Part shown: one piece after another, positions 23,292 through 35,126 of the stretch
Numbering within the stretch: position 1 is the first letter of the stretch
Layout of the letters: every line of letters begins with the position of its first letter
Assembly: GCA_030490835.1 (NCBI GenBank)
Contig: CM059973.1
Location: 50,844,008 to 50,908,007 of the forward strand
DNA: 64,000 nt
Direction: 5' to 3'
Source: Annona cherimola
Lineage: Eukaryota > Streptophyta > Magnoliopsida > Magnoliales > Annonaceae
Program-made: the position numbers and the translations under genes
The notes under the pieces: model-generated
The model's input: the letters and a program-made list of their open reading frames with translations, nothing else
What the model was told of the DNA's origin: nothing
Database searches by the model: none

Positions 23292-25837
23292 GGCATTTAT
23301 TTTTCAATTTTTCCTTTACAATTTCGACCCAAAATGGAGGGTAAAGTATTGAAAATTTACCCTATAGTTTACTCAAAAATTTTCAGCCACATATTTAATC
23401 ATTTAATATTTTTTTCGGATTTTTTCCACAGCTATATCCAGCTTTTAAATAAAGCTGTCCACTTGGGTGGGGTCCACTTGCAGCAGCTCTTTGCACAATT
23501 TTTTCACACCATTTTACTTTAATTAATGGATAATTAACTACCCTAGGTAACTAGCTTAATTAGGGGTCAATTTAGCTATTAAAAAAATTATTAAAAATTC
23601 CAAAAGCTGCTTGACCGTGCACCTCTCTCCCATGCTCCATTGCTGTCCATTAATTGATCACATCTCTACGGTCCAGATCTGATGCCTTTAGCCATGAATT
23701 TCCACTCAAATTTAATTCACATTTAATCCCCTTAATCCATATTTGACTTAGGTGTGGATTTTATAATTAACAAAATAAAAAATCCACTTTTTAGAACTCA
23801 TAGCCGTCCACTCTATGCCTCCTCTATGCTTCTCCCTTAAGCTAGTCATTAGCTCCTTAATTTCCACATTAATGCAGGGGATATTTTCATGGATTTTTTC
23901 ATTTTAGATAATTCATAAAATCCATGTGTCATTATCTCCTTTTGACACCTCATTTTTAACTTTATTTATTTAATTATTTTATTCAACTTTAACATAATGC
24001 TAATCACTTTTTGGTGCAAAAGTCAAAAGAGTTGATCCCAATTTTGTGTACCCTTAATCTTAGAATGATTAGCTTGATCAAATCCTTCCATAACCTTAAT
24101 CTCATAATTTTAACCGTCAATTTCAAATTTCATCTCAATCCGACTTTTCTAGCTCAAGTTATGGTCATTTGAATCCATCTTTGGATTTTGATGGTGATGA
24201 TCGATTTTCACCCTAATTTCATCATTATTTTCATAATACAACCTTTCCATATGATTAAGCACAAAATTATGTGCTTACCTTTCAATTTTCATCTTAATCC
24301 GCCTTCCCGGCGTCGAGTTATGCATTTTCTAGAATTTGCTACCTTAAACCCATAATTATCAACTTAATCTCCATTAATTAAGCCATAATATATGAGGTAA
24401 TTATCTTCAATATATCAAATTTTCTTAATCCACATTAAGTTTCTTTAATCCCCTTGACCCATATCAGCTTATAAACATTATTCATAATCACTTGCCCTAA
24501 TCGCAAGAAATCATCAATATTACTTAGGAAAATCATTTATAATTCCACTAAACCATACGTGATCCATATTTATATGCTAATTGCATATATATAAGCCTTA
24601 CTTGGGTCCGGTTATCACAACATGTTGGCATGCTTTACCTCATGAATGGTATGGATTATGTTAATCATGATTGAATTATGATGATATTGATTTAATTTCA
24701 TTAAATTTTATGAGACAATTTCAAATGCTCATATCTTGCACTAGATTGATCATTTTGGGTTGAAAATTGTTATGAACGGCTAAAACAAAGTGTTCTATCA
24801 TATGAATGGATTTGATTAAGCTAAATTATATGAGAAAATGCTAAATCATAAAAGGATAAAAGTGGTTGACTTGTCTTAAAAAAGGGGGACATGTCATAGA
24901 TGGAAAAGTCAAAGAGGTTAAAGCTAATGAAGATGTGGATTTTTGTAGAATTTTTGATAATTCAAAAATGTAGAAATTAAGGGTAAAAGTTCCAGCAATA
25001 TCCTATGGGATTAATGGCTCCGGATTTGGTGAAATTTAATTTCACAAAATGCCGAAAGAGGCAGCCCATGTAAACGTTATCTTAGGGGGCAAGTACGGAT
25101 AGATTTTTGGCACTAAAAAAATTATATAAAGGCCTACCAAGGGTGTTTCTTGGGCAACAAGAAAGGAGAAAAAAAAGAAAGGAAGTGGTAGCTGGACGTT
25201 CTAGCAAAGGGAAAGAGATACAGAGAAGGGAAAGGAGAGAAGAGAAAGAAAGGCAGCTTGATGATTGCTAAGGGGGGTAATTCCTCTCCTAAAATCCAAG
25301 TATGTAGTGGTTTATTAACATATTCCAAGTTTAAAATATGCCCAATTAAATAGGTTCATTTATAAATTTTTATTATGGTTGAATGTTATTCAGGATGTCT
25401 CCTATATCATATAAAATTTTTAGCTAAAATTTTTTGTATAAAAATTATTAAAAATCATTTGGTGCAGCTGATCCTGACACCCGTTCAACCCTGTTCAGGT
25501 TGATTTTTTCAGATTTTTAATTTACAACCTGCTTATTCTTTTAAGATAAAAATTAGGTCGTTCCTTAATCACCCTATCATGAGCTCTCACACAAATTTTC
25601 CAGTTAAAATTCATTCATTTACTATTTCTTTCATATTTTGTTTTTCTATTCCAGATTCACTACATATAAGTATAGTTTAAATAGCATGGGCTAATTAATA
25701 ACCAAATAAAAATTTATAAATGAACCTCTTTAATTGGGCATATTTTAAACTTGGAGCATGTTAATAAACCACTACGTACCTGAATTTTCGAAGAGGAATT
25801 ACCCCCTAGCAATCATCAAGCTGCCCTTCTTTCTCTT

Positions 25838-25935
25838 CTCTCCTCTCTCTCTCTCTCTCTGTCTCTCTCTATCTCTCCCTTTGCTGGAACGTTTGGCTAC
25901 TGCCTCCATTTCTCTTTTTCTCCTTTCTTGTTGCC
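25838..25935 (+). repeat. CT-rich microsatellite and pyrimidine tract
   Basis: A CT dinucleotide run (about 25843-25870) followed by mixed pyrimidines in the right arm of the hairpin LTR. The left arm has the matching purine tract near 25165-25255. It corresponds to the GA-rich leader of the other LTRs. Confidence 0.8.
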
Positions 25936-26826
25936 CAAGAAATCCCCTTGGTAGGCCTTTATATAATTTTTTATGCCAAAAATCTACCCATACTTGCCCC
26001 CTAAGATAACGTTAATCTTGAGCCATTAATCCCATAGGATATTGCTGGAACTTTTACCCTCAATTTATGCATTTTTGAATTATAAAAAATTCTACAAAAA
26101 TCCACATCATCATTAGCTTTAACCTCTTTGACTTTTCCATTTATGACATATCCCGCTTTTTGAAGACAAGTCAACCACTTTTGTCTTTTTGTGTTTAATC
26201 ATTTTCTCATATAATTTAGCTTAATCAAATCCATCCATATGACAGAGCACTTTGTTTTAGCCATTCATGACAATTTTCATCCCAGAATGATCATACTAGT
26301 GCAAGATAAGAGCATTTGAAATTATCTCATAAAATTTGATGAAATTAAATTATTATCATCATAATTCAATCATGATTAACATAATCCATACCATTCATGA
26401 GGTAAAACACGTCAACATGTGCTTACCTTCAAATTTCACGTCAATTCGCCTTATGGGTGTCAAATTATGAATTTTTCAAATAATACCCTAATGTGTTCCA
26501 TCATTATCATAAACTTAATCATAATTAATGAAATTAAAAATCATGCCAAATCATCATCTCCATACCTCATTTTGTCTCTTTGTACACATTAATCCTTATT
26601 GAGAAAAGGTGATTAACTTAACCTCCTCACTCGGTTATTAGCCCTAATCTCATCTATGCACATAAATCATACCATTAATAACTCTTGAATACCTTGGTTA
26701 CATTTATTGATTTCAATTAAGAACCCGCTGCATAATCAGGGCAATAATCCTGTTTCATATTTACTAATTGATAACGATCTTGGAGTAAGGCTCGGGATTG
26801 TGACACCTCGGGTTGGGGGTGCTACA

Positions 26827-26831
26827 TAGGT
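26827..26831 (+). repeat. Target duplication TAGGT, right copy (hairpin LTR)
   Basis: Pairs with 15019-15023. Its last two bases overlap the target duplication of the adjacent hAT, so the hAT landed at the edge of the LTR insertion, or the reverse. Confidence 0.88.
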
Positions 26832-26837
26832 ATATCT

Positions 26838-28397
26838 TAGGGGTGCAACTTGGTCCGGGTACCCGTGGGTCGACCCGCTGGGTACCTAAATAGGGTCGGT
26901 TCGGTTCCGTGGGTGAAATACCTGTTCAAATTCGGGTAGGGGTCGGTTCCGGTGCTGTGTACCCGGAACCAACCCGGATTTCATATATTATATATATAAT
27001 ACTTATAATATAATAATAACATCCCCTTGCCCTAATTCCTATTCCCATCCCGACGCCCTAATTTCGTTTCCCCAATTCCCCTCTGCAGCAGCGCTGCCGG
27101 GGCGTAGGCGGTTTGGGTTTGCGGCGGGTATTCTTCTCATCGAAAAATAGAAGAGGTTGTGCGGCCTCCGCCCTCGACGACGACAAGTTGACCCGCAGCG
27201 ACGCTACACAGCTTCTCCCCTCGACGGCACAGGTGCACAACTCCAGCCTCCGCCCTCCAGTGCTCCTCTCTCTCTCTCCCGACCCTCTGCCCTCGGTTGT
27301 CAGCGTGCAGGTCCTCCCCATTTCATCGAACAGTTTCTCTATTTTTCTCTTAGCAGCTTCTGGATTTCCATTTCTGAGGGGGAAAAACAGTACGGTTCGG
27401 AAACAACGAAAAAAAAGAAAAACCCATCATGCCTCTAACGCGGCTCGAGATTTGCAATGAGTTCCGGCTCGGAGATCCAGAGCTCTATAGAGCCGGTAGG
27501 AAAGACGACTCTTAAGGCGATTCTCGATGGAGTTGCTATTGCTGGGCTTGTTGGGATCTTACGGCAGCTGGGAGATCTGGCGGAGTGAGTTTTCTGCACC
27601 TTCTTCGTTTTCGGAGTTTTCTGTGTTTCATTCATGAGCATTGACCCGGGTACGTAATGCAGATATTTTTTTAGGTTGGAACTGAAATTTGAGTTCTGAA
27701 TTTGTGAGAATTTAGCATTGTTTGTTGGTCTGTGCTTCTGGTGGTAAAATTTTCGTGTGGCGGCGATTAATTTCTGGCATGTTTTTTAGATTTGATGAAG
27801 CGTCTATTTTTATTTTGTTCTTCTGTCCGCTTGGAGCCACTTGGTTCGTTATCTTTAACATTGATCAGTTTCCCATCGATTTCATGAATTGTTCTCATGA
27901 GACGCAAATGGTAAATCTGTATAGGATAGTTGTTCAAGACTTCAGGTGGCCAAATTTTGTTGGTTTGAGTTGTTGTTCTGATCCCGTGGAATGTGATTGA
28001 GATGCCGTCGGATCCGCTACATCCGCTACATCGAACATGCTAACCTCTCGTTGTTTCATCCTTTTAGATTTGCATCATGAAGGCCGTTGGTTTGTTTATT
28101 TCTTCTTGAACATATCAGTAGGCAGCTGATTTCATTATGTACAGATTGCACTTTTTTAACAAATTTCATATTTTAGTATATATAAATTGAATTTTTTTAC
28201 ACATTGCATTTTCTTATAGATCGTGTTCTAGGAACCGATTTGGAACCGAACCGGAACCGACCCACTCTTGAGAAAATTGGGTAGGGTAGGCTCCGGACCG
28301 ACCCGGTCTAAAATAGGGTAGGGTAGAGATTTTTACAAAATGGGTAAGGGTAGGTTCCACCTGTACCCGGACCTACCCGACCCAAGTTGCACCCCTA
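26838..28397 (+). mobile_element. Non-autonomous hAT element 2 with captured gene fragment (1.56 kb)
   Basis: It has inverted ends TAGGGGTGCAACTTGG and CCAAGTTGCACCCCTA and perfect 8-bp duplications GTATATCT at 26830-26837 and 28398-28405. It encodes no transposase. Subterminal regions have CGGGTACC/GACCCG motifs on the left and GGGTAGGGTAG on the right, as in hAT element 1. The middle (about 27000-28200) is unlike transposon sequence: a GC-rich 5'UTR-like part, a SCAR/WAVE first exon and intron-like sequence. Because its ends match element 1 it could be moved by that transposase. Confidence 0.93.
27429..27584 (+). pseudogene. Captured SCAR/WAVE first exon inside the hAT (frameshifted)
   Basis: The ATG at 27429 opens MPLTRLEICNEFRLGDPELY, the N terminus typical of plant SCAR/WAVE proteins, which activate the Arp2/3 complex for actin branching. 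After 28 codons the frame meets TAA at 27513. One extra base there shifts the frame, and AILDGVAIAGLVGILRQLGD continues in another frame from 27514, again as in SCAR proteins. The exon ends in a GTGAGT donor at 27585. What follows reads as intron, and no second exon was recognised. This is a fragment, not a working gene. Recognition is from memory of the family. Confidence 0.82.
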
Positions 28398-28405
28398 GTA
28401 TATCT
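28398..28405 (+). repeat. 8-bp target duplication of hAT element 2, right copy
   Basis: GTATATCT, identical to 26830-26837. Confidence 0.93.
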
Positions 28406-28687
28406 CTATATGTATTAACATCCAACCACCACAAGTAGCTAAAAACTTGTACTTTACATGTGGATCTCATCTAAATCTCATTTTTTCAAGTATAGATCTG
28501 GATTTTACATCAATCTACAAGGTGATTAAGCTTGCAGAAGCATTAAGCTTGATATGTAAAAGTAAATCCCACACAACACAAGTTACAACAAAATCATATA
28601 TTCATTCAAGCCCAAAGAAACCAAATCAACATATTTTATAAGTTCAAGATCATCATAACATCACACCACAGTTTCAACCCATGAATG
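28406..28687. other. AT-rich spacer, nothing recognised
   Basis: It lies between hAT element 2 and a minus-strand LTR. No coding or repeat signature was seen. Confidence 0.5.
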
Positions 28688-29732
28688 TATGGCGCCCCAG
28701 CCCAAGCGTCACAACCTTACCTCGGGATCTATCGACTGGTAAACGTGATCAGGATTGTTGCCCTGTCACACGATGAGTTTTAATAGATATTTATCCAATT
28801 AAATATGTTTTCTTAGATATTTATTTCCTTCTATTTTTCCATCTCGTGAATATTTAGTTCATTTCCATCCCATAATGTCATAACTAGACATGATTTTCAT
28901 AATATATTTCAAACCATCTCATAAATCAGATGTCACTGCATATATCATCCATAGATGTCAACATAAAACATCAAATTATTTTACAACCATCTAACATAAG
29001 TTTTTCACAAACATGAAACTTATAATGTTTTTCCATTTCTTCAATGGTCAGCACTTGCTCCTTTGCTAGGTCTCTTCTTACACCTGTCTATGGGTTTGGA
29101 AAACGAAAACATGAGTCGAAACTCAATAAGCAAGCTGTATCTTTTACAGGCAATTCATTTTGAAGGCAACATTGTTTAAAAGCATTTCTCTCCATTCAGT
29201 AGAAACACTTAGCAAGTGATCAACTACCTGCGGAGCAAAAACTTTTTCATAAAACTTTCATCATAAACTTTGGATGTGCGAATTCATCATTTCCATTCAT
29301 GACATTATCCTTCATGTCATGTACTCTAGCAAGGGGAACATTCTTTCATAGCATGGTCCTTTCTATCCTTGGCGCCGGACCTACCAACTTGGCAACGTCA
29401 ACGGGGACTCCTTGTCCACTTACTACCTTGACTAGCCTACTTGACTTCCATTCCATGCATGAATTTTAGTCACCCCGACATTATATACCCCCTTACACAT
29501 GAAACTTGTCATTCTCATGTAGAGAATTCTTTGCACAATCCCTTTTTAAACATCATTTCAATGAAACATCGTATAAATTCATGTTTCATCACATTTCATG
29601 CATAATTGCGAAACAGTAAGCAATCATTTATTTCAATAGAAATAACATTTCAATACGTATATAGACAAGGAATGACCATCCTTAAATACCTTGTAATGAA
29701 AATTGAAATTACTTAGAAAGCTGCTTGCTTAC

Positions 29733-29776
29733 CTTGCTTGCTTAGCTTTCTGTCTTGCTCATCTCTTTGCCTTTGC
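29733..29776 (-). other. Exon-like cassette in LTR A, minus-strand copy (44 nt)
   Basis: TTATATGTATAG precedes and GTAAGCAAGC follows on the minus strand. Same length as at 19033-19076. Confidence 0.55.
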
Positions 29777-31312
29777 CTATACATATAAGAATGGCATAGC
29801 ATTCATATACTTTTCATTTGCTTGCATTTAACTCAATTTTCCAACCCATTTTCATTAACATACATAATTCCTTGTACTTCTCAAGTTGTTATGCCCATAT
29901 AGCACATACTTATGCATTACATGGGCTATTACACATCATATTTAATCTCATAAGTAGGGTAATCATTCAATCACTTAATAATCATTCAATAATCATCATT
30001 TAATGGCTCATTACCTTTCATATAACATTTTCCCCTTATTTTCCAATAATTTATACATCGGTGCTCATTTTAAGCACACGTTGTTGCCTTGAGCCTCATT
30101 AATTAATCCCAAAATTTGAGATTAACATCATACATCTAAACAGCAGTATATTCACAAAATTTATCATATTTTCATGCATTTTTGCACAAAATCAATTTAC
30201 ATAAGTTATTTACCACTTATGCATGTCCATCGATCCATATATACCCTTTTCACAACACATCTATGATGCATTTCATAAAATTTTCCAAGTCAGAAACTTA
30301 GTCCCTAATTCAGCATGATAATAATACTTAATTAATATTTTTTTTGGGTATTTTTATGGAATTTTAATCCACTAATCATAGGTTTCCAAAACAGCAACTT
30401 TGGAACCCGTTTTTCGTCGTTTCAATGCTCTCTTTAACAACATGGTTTAAACAGATTTTTAATCCAAATTTTCCAGCCTTAAACCATACTTTTCTTAACC
30501 CAAATTTAGGGTATTAACACATATTTGACATCCATAAATTAACTCCTCTCAAAACAACAATTTTCATGCACATGTTCGGTGTCTTTCTCACTCCATTTCG
30601 CATGTTCATACCTATGCCCTAAAATTCAAGATTTAAGGCAAGGTTAATTCATTCCTTTTGGTCATTAAAAATACCCTAAGTTTAGAGTAAATTACCCTCT
30701 AAATCATCCATAATTTACTTAAGCATAATTTTACAACATACATGTCACAAAAACAAGGAAATCGGGTCATATACATCACTTTGCATTCCATTCTTTCTAA
30801 AATTCATATCTTAAGCTTAAAGCAACATATATATTTCACTAAAACATGATTCATAGCCTAAACATGATATTAATCCAATACATCCACTTATCACTTGCAT
30901 TTAGGATTCATCAAGTTGAGTTTTCAACTCATAATCCATTCTAATCTCCATTTCAACCACATAAATCATTGAAATCCATACATATAACTTAATACTCATT
31001 CAATAGTTGATCAAAGGGCATATTGAATCACCATTTAAGGAAACTTTATGCATCAAATTCATATCCAAAAACTTGGAGTTTAAAACTTAAAATCAAAAGG
31101 TTTAACTCATCACATACACTTACTTGATTGGTGAAACTTAAACCCTAATCACTTGTGCTTGATTTCTCCTCCTTTTTCCCTTTCTTTTTCCTTCCTTTTT
31201 CTTCCTCCTTGCTGGGATTCCCCTTGGACGTGAGCGTTGTGGTGTGGAAAGTGTGTTTTGCACTTAGAATTTTTTTTCCCAACACCTCTCTTTCACTTGG
31301 CCATTCACCACC

Positions 31313-31319
31313 TTATATA
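31313..31319 (-). promoter_or_regulatory. Possible TATA box of the minus-strand LTR A
   Basis: TATATAA on the minus strand, upstream of the pyrimidine tract near 31165-31210 (purine on the minus strand) and the AAGTAAGTG donor-like site near 31120. Confidence 0.4.
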
Positions 31320-31440
31320 GGGCTGGATTTTTCCAGCTTGTGGACCCCACTTGGAGCAAGATTTCCACAGATAATTCAATGAATTTTTATCCCTTAATGT
31401 GTTGTGCCAATTGTAGCTAAGTAAATTATTTTTAACATAT

Positions 31441-31762
31441 TTTTTAAAAGGTGAAAATCTGCTCAAGATGGAATGGAGGATGAGATGAAAAATGAAGAAG
31501 AGAAAATAAAGAAAAGAAGAAAAAATAAGAGAGAAATAAGGAGAAGGAATGATAGGGAATGGAGGAGATGAAGTAGTAAGAAAAAGAAGAGAGGTGGAAG
31601 GAATGAAGAAGGTAAGGAGATGCAGATGGAGTTGAGATGAGTTTTGGAGCTTGGGAAGAAGAAAAGAAAAGAGGGAAAGAGAGAAATGGGAAGAGAGAGT
31701 CGATTGATAGGATTTATGTTGTGCTCTTCTTTTTTTTTTTTACTCTGCTGGTGGCACCGGAG
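31441..31762 (+). other. Purine-rich tract, no gene
   Basis: Mostly A and G from about 31450 to 31700, then a T run at 31727-31741. The long open frame on the other strand is low-complexity and not credible as a gene. The tract is interrupted by the LTR at 31768 and continues at 34397. Confidence 0.6.
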
Positions 31763-31767
31763 CACTA
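31763..31767 (+). repeat. Target duplication CACTA, left copy (LTR D)
   Basis: Perfect match with 34392-34396. Confidence 0.9.
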
Positions 31768-31897
31768 TGTGAAACCCGCAATCCTAGAATAACACAGATT
31801 TTTGTACTAATTTTTATGATAAATAAAATTCATGAAATATGTTATATTTGCAAATGTGTGTACTAGAGGTTAAAATAATGCAAATAAGAATTTAACC

Positions 31898-31943
31898 CAC
31901 GTGAATAGTACACGTGAATAGTAACCAAGGATTAAGACACGTG
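31898..31943 (+). promoter_or_regulatory. Cluster of three CACGTG (G-box) motifs in LTR D
   Basis: CACGTG occurs at 31898-31903, 31911-31916 and 31938-31943, about 630 bp upstream of the TATA-like site. G-boxes bind plant bZIP and bHLH factors. The two minus-strand D-type copies keep only half-sites (TTCACGT) at the matching place. Confidence 0.5.
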
Positions 31944-32570
31944 ATTAAGTGTTAATCACTTGGATTAACCTAATCATAAAAAGACGAAATAAGAATTTAA
32001 TCACTACAAGACAAAATAGCATTACTTTTTATTATTTTAATACAAATTTGGATTTTTGTGGAAAAATAGAAAAAAATCATAATTTGCAATCCGGGTGTCA
32101 GAATTTGATGAAATTTTTTATGGATGGTTAAAATTCATGATGAACATGATGAATGAATTAAGATGTGATGAAAATCACAAATCAAAGGTCAAGATGAAGT
32201 GTCAAATAGAGATAAAAAAAGTAGCTTAACTTTTAATTAAAGCTACTTTTGACTTTTTAATAAATAAATAATAAAAAATAAAAAAAATTAAATGCAAATG
32301 CAGCTGCAATGCAAGGACTTGGGTCTGTTGACTTTTGGGGCCAAATCCAATGGCCACAAATTAATCTTATCATTAACCAACGGTTAAGATTGATTTAGCC
32401 TAAATTAATTAAATTTAAAAAAAAATAGGGCTGAATAGGGCGGTTGGAGCAGGCATAGGGTGGGCAGCTCTTGGCTCAAAGCAAATTTTAAAATTAAAAA
32501 GAAATACCAATTTATAATTAAATACCCTAAAGCTAGGGGGTAAATTCCAAATTGTTGAAAAATGAAACCC

Positions 32571-32578
32571 TATAAATA
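32571..32578 (+). promoter_or_regulatory. TATA box of LTR D
   Basis: TATAAATA, followed about 65 bp on by a purine-rich leader. The minus-strand D-type copies have TATA-like sites in the same place. Confidence 0.55.
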
Positions 32579-33162
32579 GGGAAGCAGGGTGGATGTCCAA
32601 GGCATGATATCTCAGCTCCACTTGAGCCATTCCATGCCCCCAAAACCCTCCCACACGTCCAACGAAGAAAAGGAGGAAGTTAGAGAGAGGAAAAGTGGGA
32701 TATCTCCACTTCGGGTAAGTGATTTCTACCCAAATTTTTTTTGGATGTTAAGTAGGGTAAAAACATACTTAGATAATGCCTAAGCATGAGAAAATAAGTA
32801 TAGATATGATTCTTAAATGAAATTATGCCAAAATATCAAAAATTTGGAGAGAAGATAGAGCATTCGGGAAGATAACATATGATATGTGTAAATAATGCTC
32901 CAAAAATGATAAATGATGATTTGGGATGTATGATTATGATAAATATGATGTTGGGATGATGATATATTAATTTCATAATTTTTGGAATTAAAGATTATGC
33001 TTAAGTGAATTTATGCTGATTTTTAGTAAATGGAGAAAATGATTTATTTAGCCAAGTAAATGATGATAAATTCAAAATGTATGAAATTTCCTATGATATA
33101 CTAGGCATAAGCTATGTCATGGTATTTTTTATTTTTGAAAAAAATATCAATTTTTGGAACCC

Positions 33163-33228
33163 ATGAACAGTAACCACGTCTCTATGAACAGTAACTGCTA
33201 CAATGATTTGCTACAGTGAACAGCGTGA
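33163..33228 (+). repeat. GAACAGTAA motif group in LTR D
   Basis: TGAACAGTAACC, TGAACAGTAACTG, CTACAGTGAACAG in 66 bp. Related groups in the minus-strand copies are at 48183-48289 and 60259-60360. Confidence 0.65.
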
Positions 33229-33448
33229 CTTTGGGAAAATTTGAGATTTATTCTTATATTTTATGAGGATATATGGATAGAAATTTTAAAGAATTTATGG
33301 ATAAAAATCCATATAAGGAGGTAATGACCAAGTGTATTTATAAGATTAACCTCTATAAAAATGAGGTAATGGATGATTATAAAGCATGCATGAGAAGTAA
33401 ACTAAGACATGATATGATATAGATAAAATATCATTTTTCCTTATATAG

Positions 33449-33487
33449 GAAAAGGAAAGGAAAAGGTGGAGGACACAGACTGAGGAG
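33449..33487 (+). other. Exon-like cassette in LTR D (39 nt)
   Basis: CCTTATATAG precedes and GTAAGCAAGC follows. The insert is purine-rich. The minus-strand D copy at 47925-47963 is also 39 nt. Confidence 0.55.
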
Positions 33488-34396
33488 GTAAGCAAGCTAT
33501 ATGCTTTCTAAAATATTTTTAAATGATTGCAAATTGTTTGCTCACATGTTTTATGAATTATATTTAAGGATGGTCATTCCTATAATGCTTTACATGAAAT
33601 GATTGCTAACTGCTTGTTAAATTATTTTCTAAATGATTTATCAAGTTTTATGGAGCATGTCATACCGACATATGTATGTATGAACATGGTGCACAAGGAA
33701 GAGGATTTGGTGGAGGTAGTAAGCGAATCAGAGAGTCCCCCTTCACTATTGCCAAGTCGCAAGGGCTGTGTGCCGGCGGCGTCCTCCCAGAGGTTGGAGG
33801 CACAAGGAAAGTCATGAATGAATGAATGCATTGCATTTTCATGAAATGCATGAAAAGGTTTCTGTCCCATTGGTAATTTATCACTTGGTAAGTGTCTCCT
33901 ACCAAATGGAGAGAAATGCATTTGAATGAAAGGAAAATGTTTACTTATCAAAGAAAAAGGCTTGCTTATTGAGTATTATTACTCATATCTGTTTTCAAAA
34001 TGTCAAACGGGCCATGGAGCTGATGACCTGCAAATTTAATTCTATGTATGCGTCCAAAGGGACAAATGTATGATAATCATGTTGAAGACATGTTTTATGG
34101 ATATTACAAACATGATTCTACTCATGTGAATTATTTCAATAAAAAGAAGATATGAATGGTTTTATGATGATATGGATGAGTTTATTATGAATTGAATGAT
34201 TTTTATGATTATATGGATGAGTTTATTATGAATATAGTGTATGCTTAAGTGACGAATGAAAAGAAAAAAAAAATTGGATGAGATCCAATTAAGAACCTGC
34301 CGCGTGATCAGGGCAACAATCCTGACTCACATTTACCAATCGATAAGATCCCGGAGTAAGGCTTCTAGGCTCCCCGGTTCGGGGCGCCACACACTA

Positions 34397-35126
34397 ATAG
34401 CTGCTTTGCAATTTTTTAGTGATTGAAGTTGGTGCTAATTTTGTGACTCTAAATTGCTGCAAATTGCTTCGTTGTAAAAATTTAGGTTGGGGCTTCAAAA
34501 TTTGAAGCAGGGGTTCCACATTAACTGCCTTGAAACCCCTTGAATGGTCATGTTAAATTTAGCAACTCTTGATTCTAGCGATTAACAACTTCAAAGTGGA
34601 TTGAAATTTACTAATTTTGAGCCCCTAACCTGTTCTTCCTGCCTTGAGAAATTTATGGCTGGAACTCCATATAATAATCTCTTATTTGAATCAAACCTTA
34701 TCAATCATTAAACAGATATTAAGAATGAAAGTAGGTGGTCTCAACTAAATGATTAATTAGTGAATCCAAGTTGGAATTTGCAACATGTCCATGCTTTCCA
34801 AATGCGATTTATTGGGCTCCTTTTGCTAATATGTCAAGCTTTGATCAATAATTAATCCAATCTCCATGAAATGAGAATTAGAATAGTTGAAACATGGTTG
34901 TTACTGCACTTGCACCTTTACTTGCACCAAAATGGTTGAAATCATGCTTGAGCTACAACTCTTAAGATCACAATGAAAATAATCAAAAAGAATTGACCAA
35001 TTGATTTATCAAATTCTCTTTTGCTTGATACCTTCCAAAAGAAGTGATATTCTTAGGATTCCCTGCTTCAAGACACATATAATTGGTTTTTAAATCATGC
35101 CTTGGAACAAAAAGCAAAAAGTATAA
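34397..35126. other. Unclassified AT-rich sequence
   Basis: Continuation of the sequence interrupted by the LTR at 31768. No gene or known repeat was recognised. Confidence 0.4.

Larger units (their letters stand above)
15343..24619 (-). mobile_element. Solo gypsy LTR, subfamily B, minus strand (5.3 kb without insert)
   Basis: It begins TATGGCGCCCC (a damaged TGTGGCGCCCC terminus), ends TTATCACA and has perfect ACATG duplications. No gag or pol lies between its ends, so it is a solo LTR from LTR-LTR recombination. It carries the 49-bp repeats (split by the inner insertion), the dyad array, an exon-like cassette at 22245-22290 and a possible TATA at 23285-23291. The many small open frames in it are not coding. 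Confidence 0.88.
15024..26826 (+). mobile_element. Hairpin LTR element (solo LTR with a long internal inverted duplication)
   Basis: It starts TGTGGTGCCTAG, ends GGGGTGCTACA and is flanked by perfect TAGGT duplications. Without the nested insertion it is about 2.5 kb. The left arm (about 15040-15342 plus 24625-25373) is repeated in reverse at about 25704-26710 with few differences, so the body folds into a hairpin of roughly 1 kb around a ~330-bp spacer. The spacer resembles internal LTR sequence (compare 22.84-23.11 kb and 54.12-54.40 kb). The last ~110 bp is the usual gypsy LTR tail in plus orientation, present at the right end only. Arm sequence matches LTR C at 9.12 kb. Confidence 0.85.
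28688..31440 (-). repeat. Truncated gypsy LTR, subfamily A, minus strand
   Basis: It starts TATGGCGCCCCAGCCC with the common tail through 28775, then follows LTR A in reverse (TAGACAGGTG block near 29085, CACTTAGCAAGTGATCAAC near 29210, cassette 29733-29776). Similarity to LTR A fades near 31440, about 1 kb short of the expected LTR start, so this copy is truncated. No target duplication was found. The exact right edge is uncertain. Confidence 0.75.
31768..34391 (+). mobile_element. Solo gypsy LTR, subfamily D (2.6 kb)
   Basis: It starts TGTGAAACCCGCAATCC, ends CGGGGCGCCACA and has perfect CACTA duplications. It contains a triple CACGTG cluster (31898-31943), TATAAATA at 32571, a GA-rich leader, GGGTAAGTG at 32713-32721, a GAACAGTAA motif group (33163-33228), a 39-nt exon-like cassette and the common tail. 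No gag or pol. Confidence 0.92.

Noticed and set aside
27058..27321. Minus-strand 87-codon frame and other frames in hAT element 2
   Set aside because: They overlap the captured SCAR 5'UTR and exon. The plus-strand exon with its splice donor explains the sequence better.
31463..31765. 100-codon Leu/Phe/Ser-rich open frame on the minus strand
   Set aside because: It is translation of a purine/pyrimidine tract with no other coding sign.
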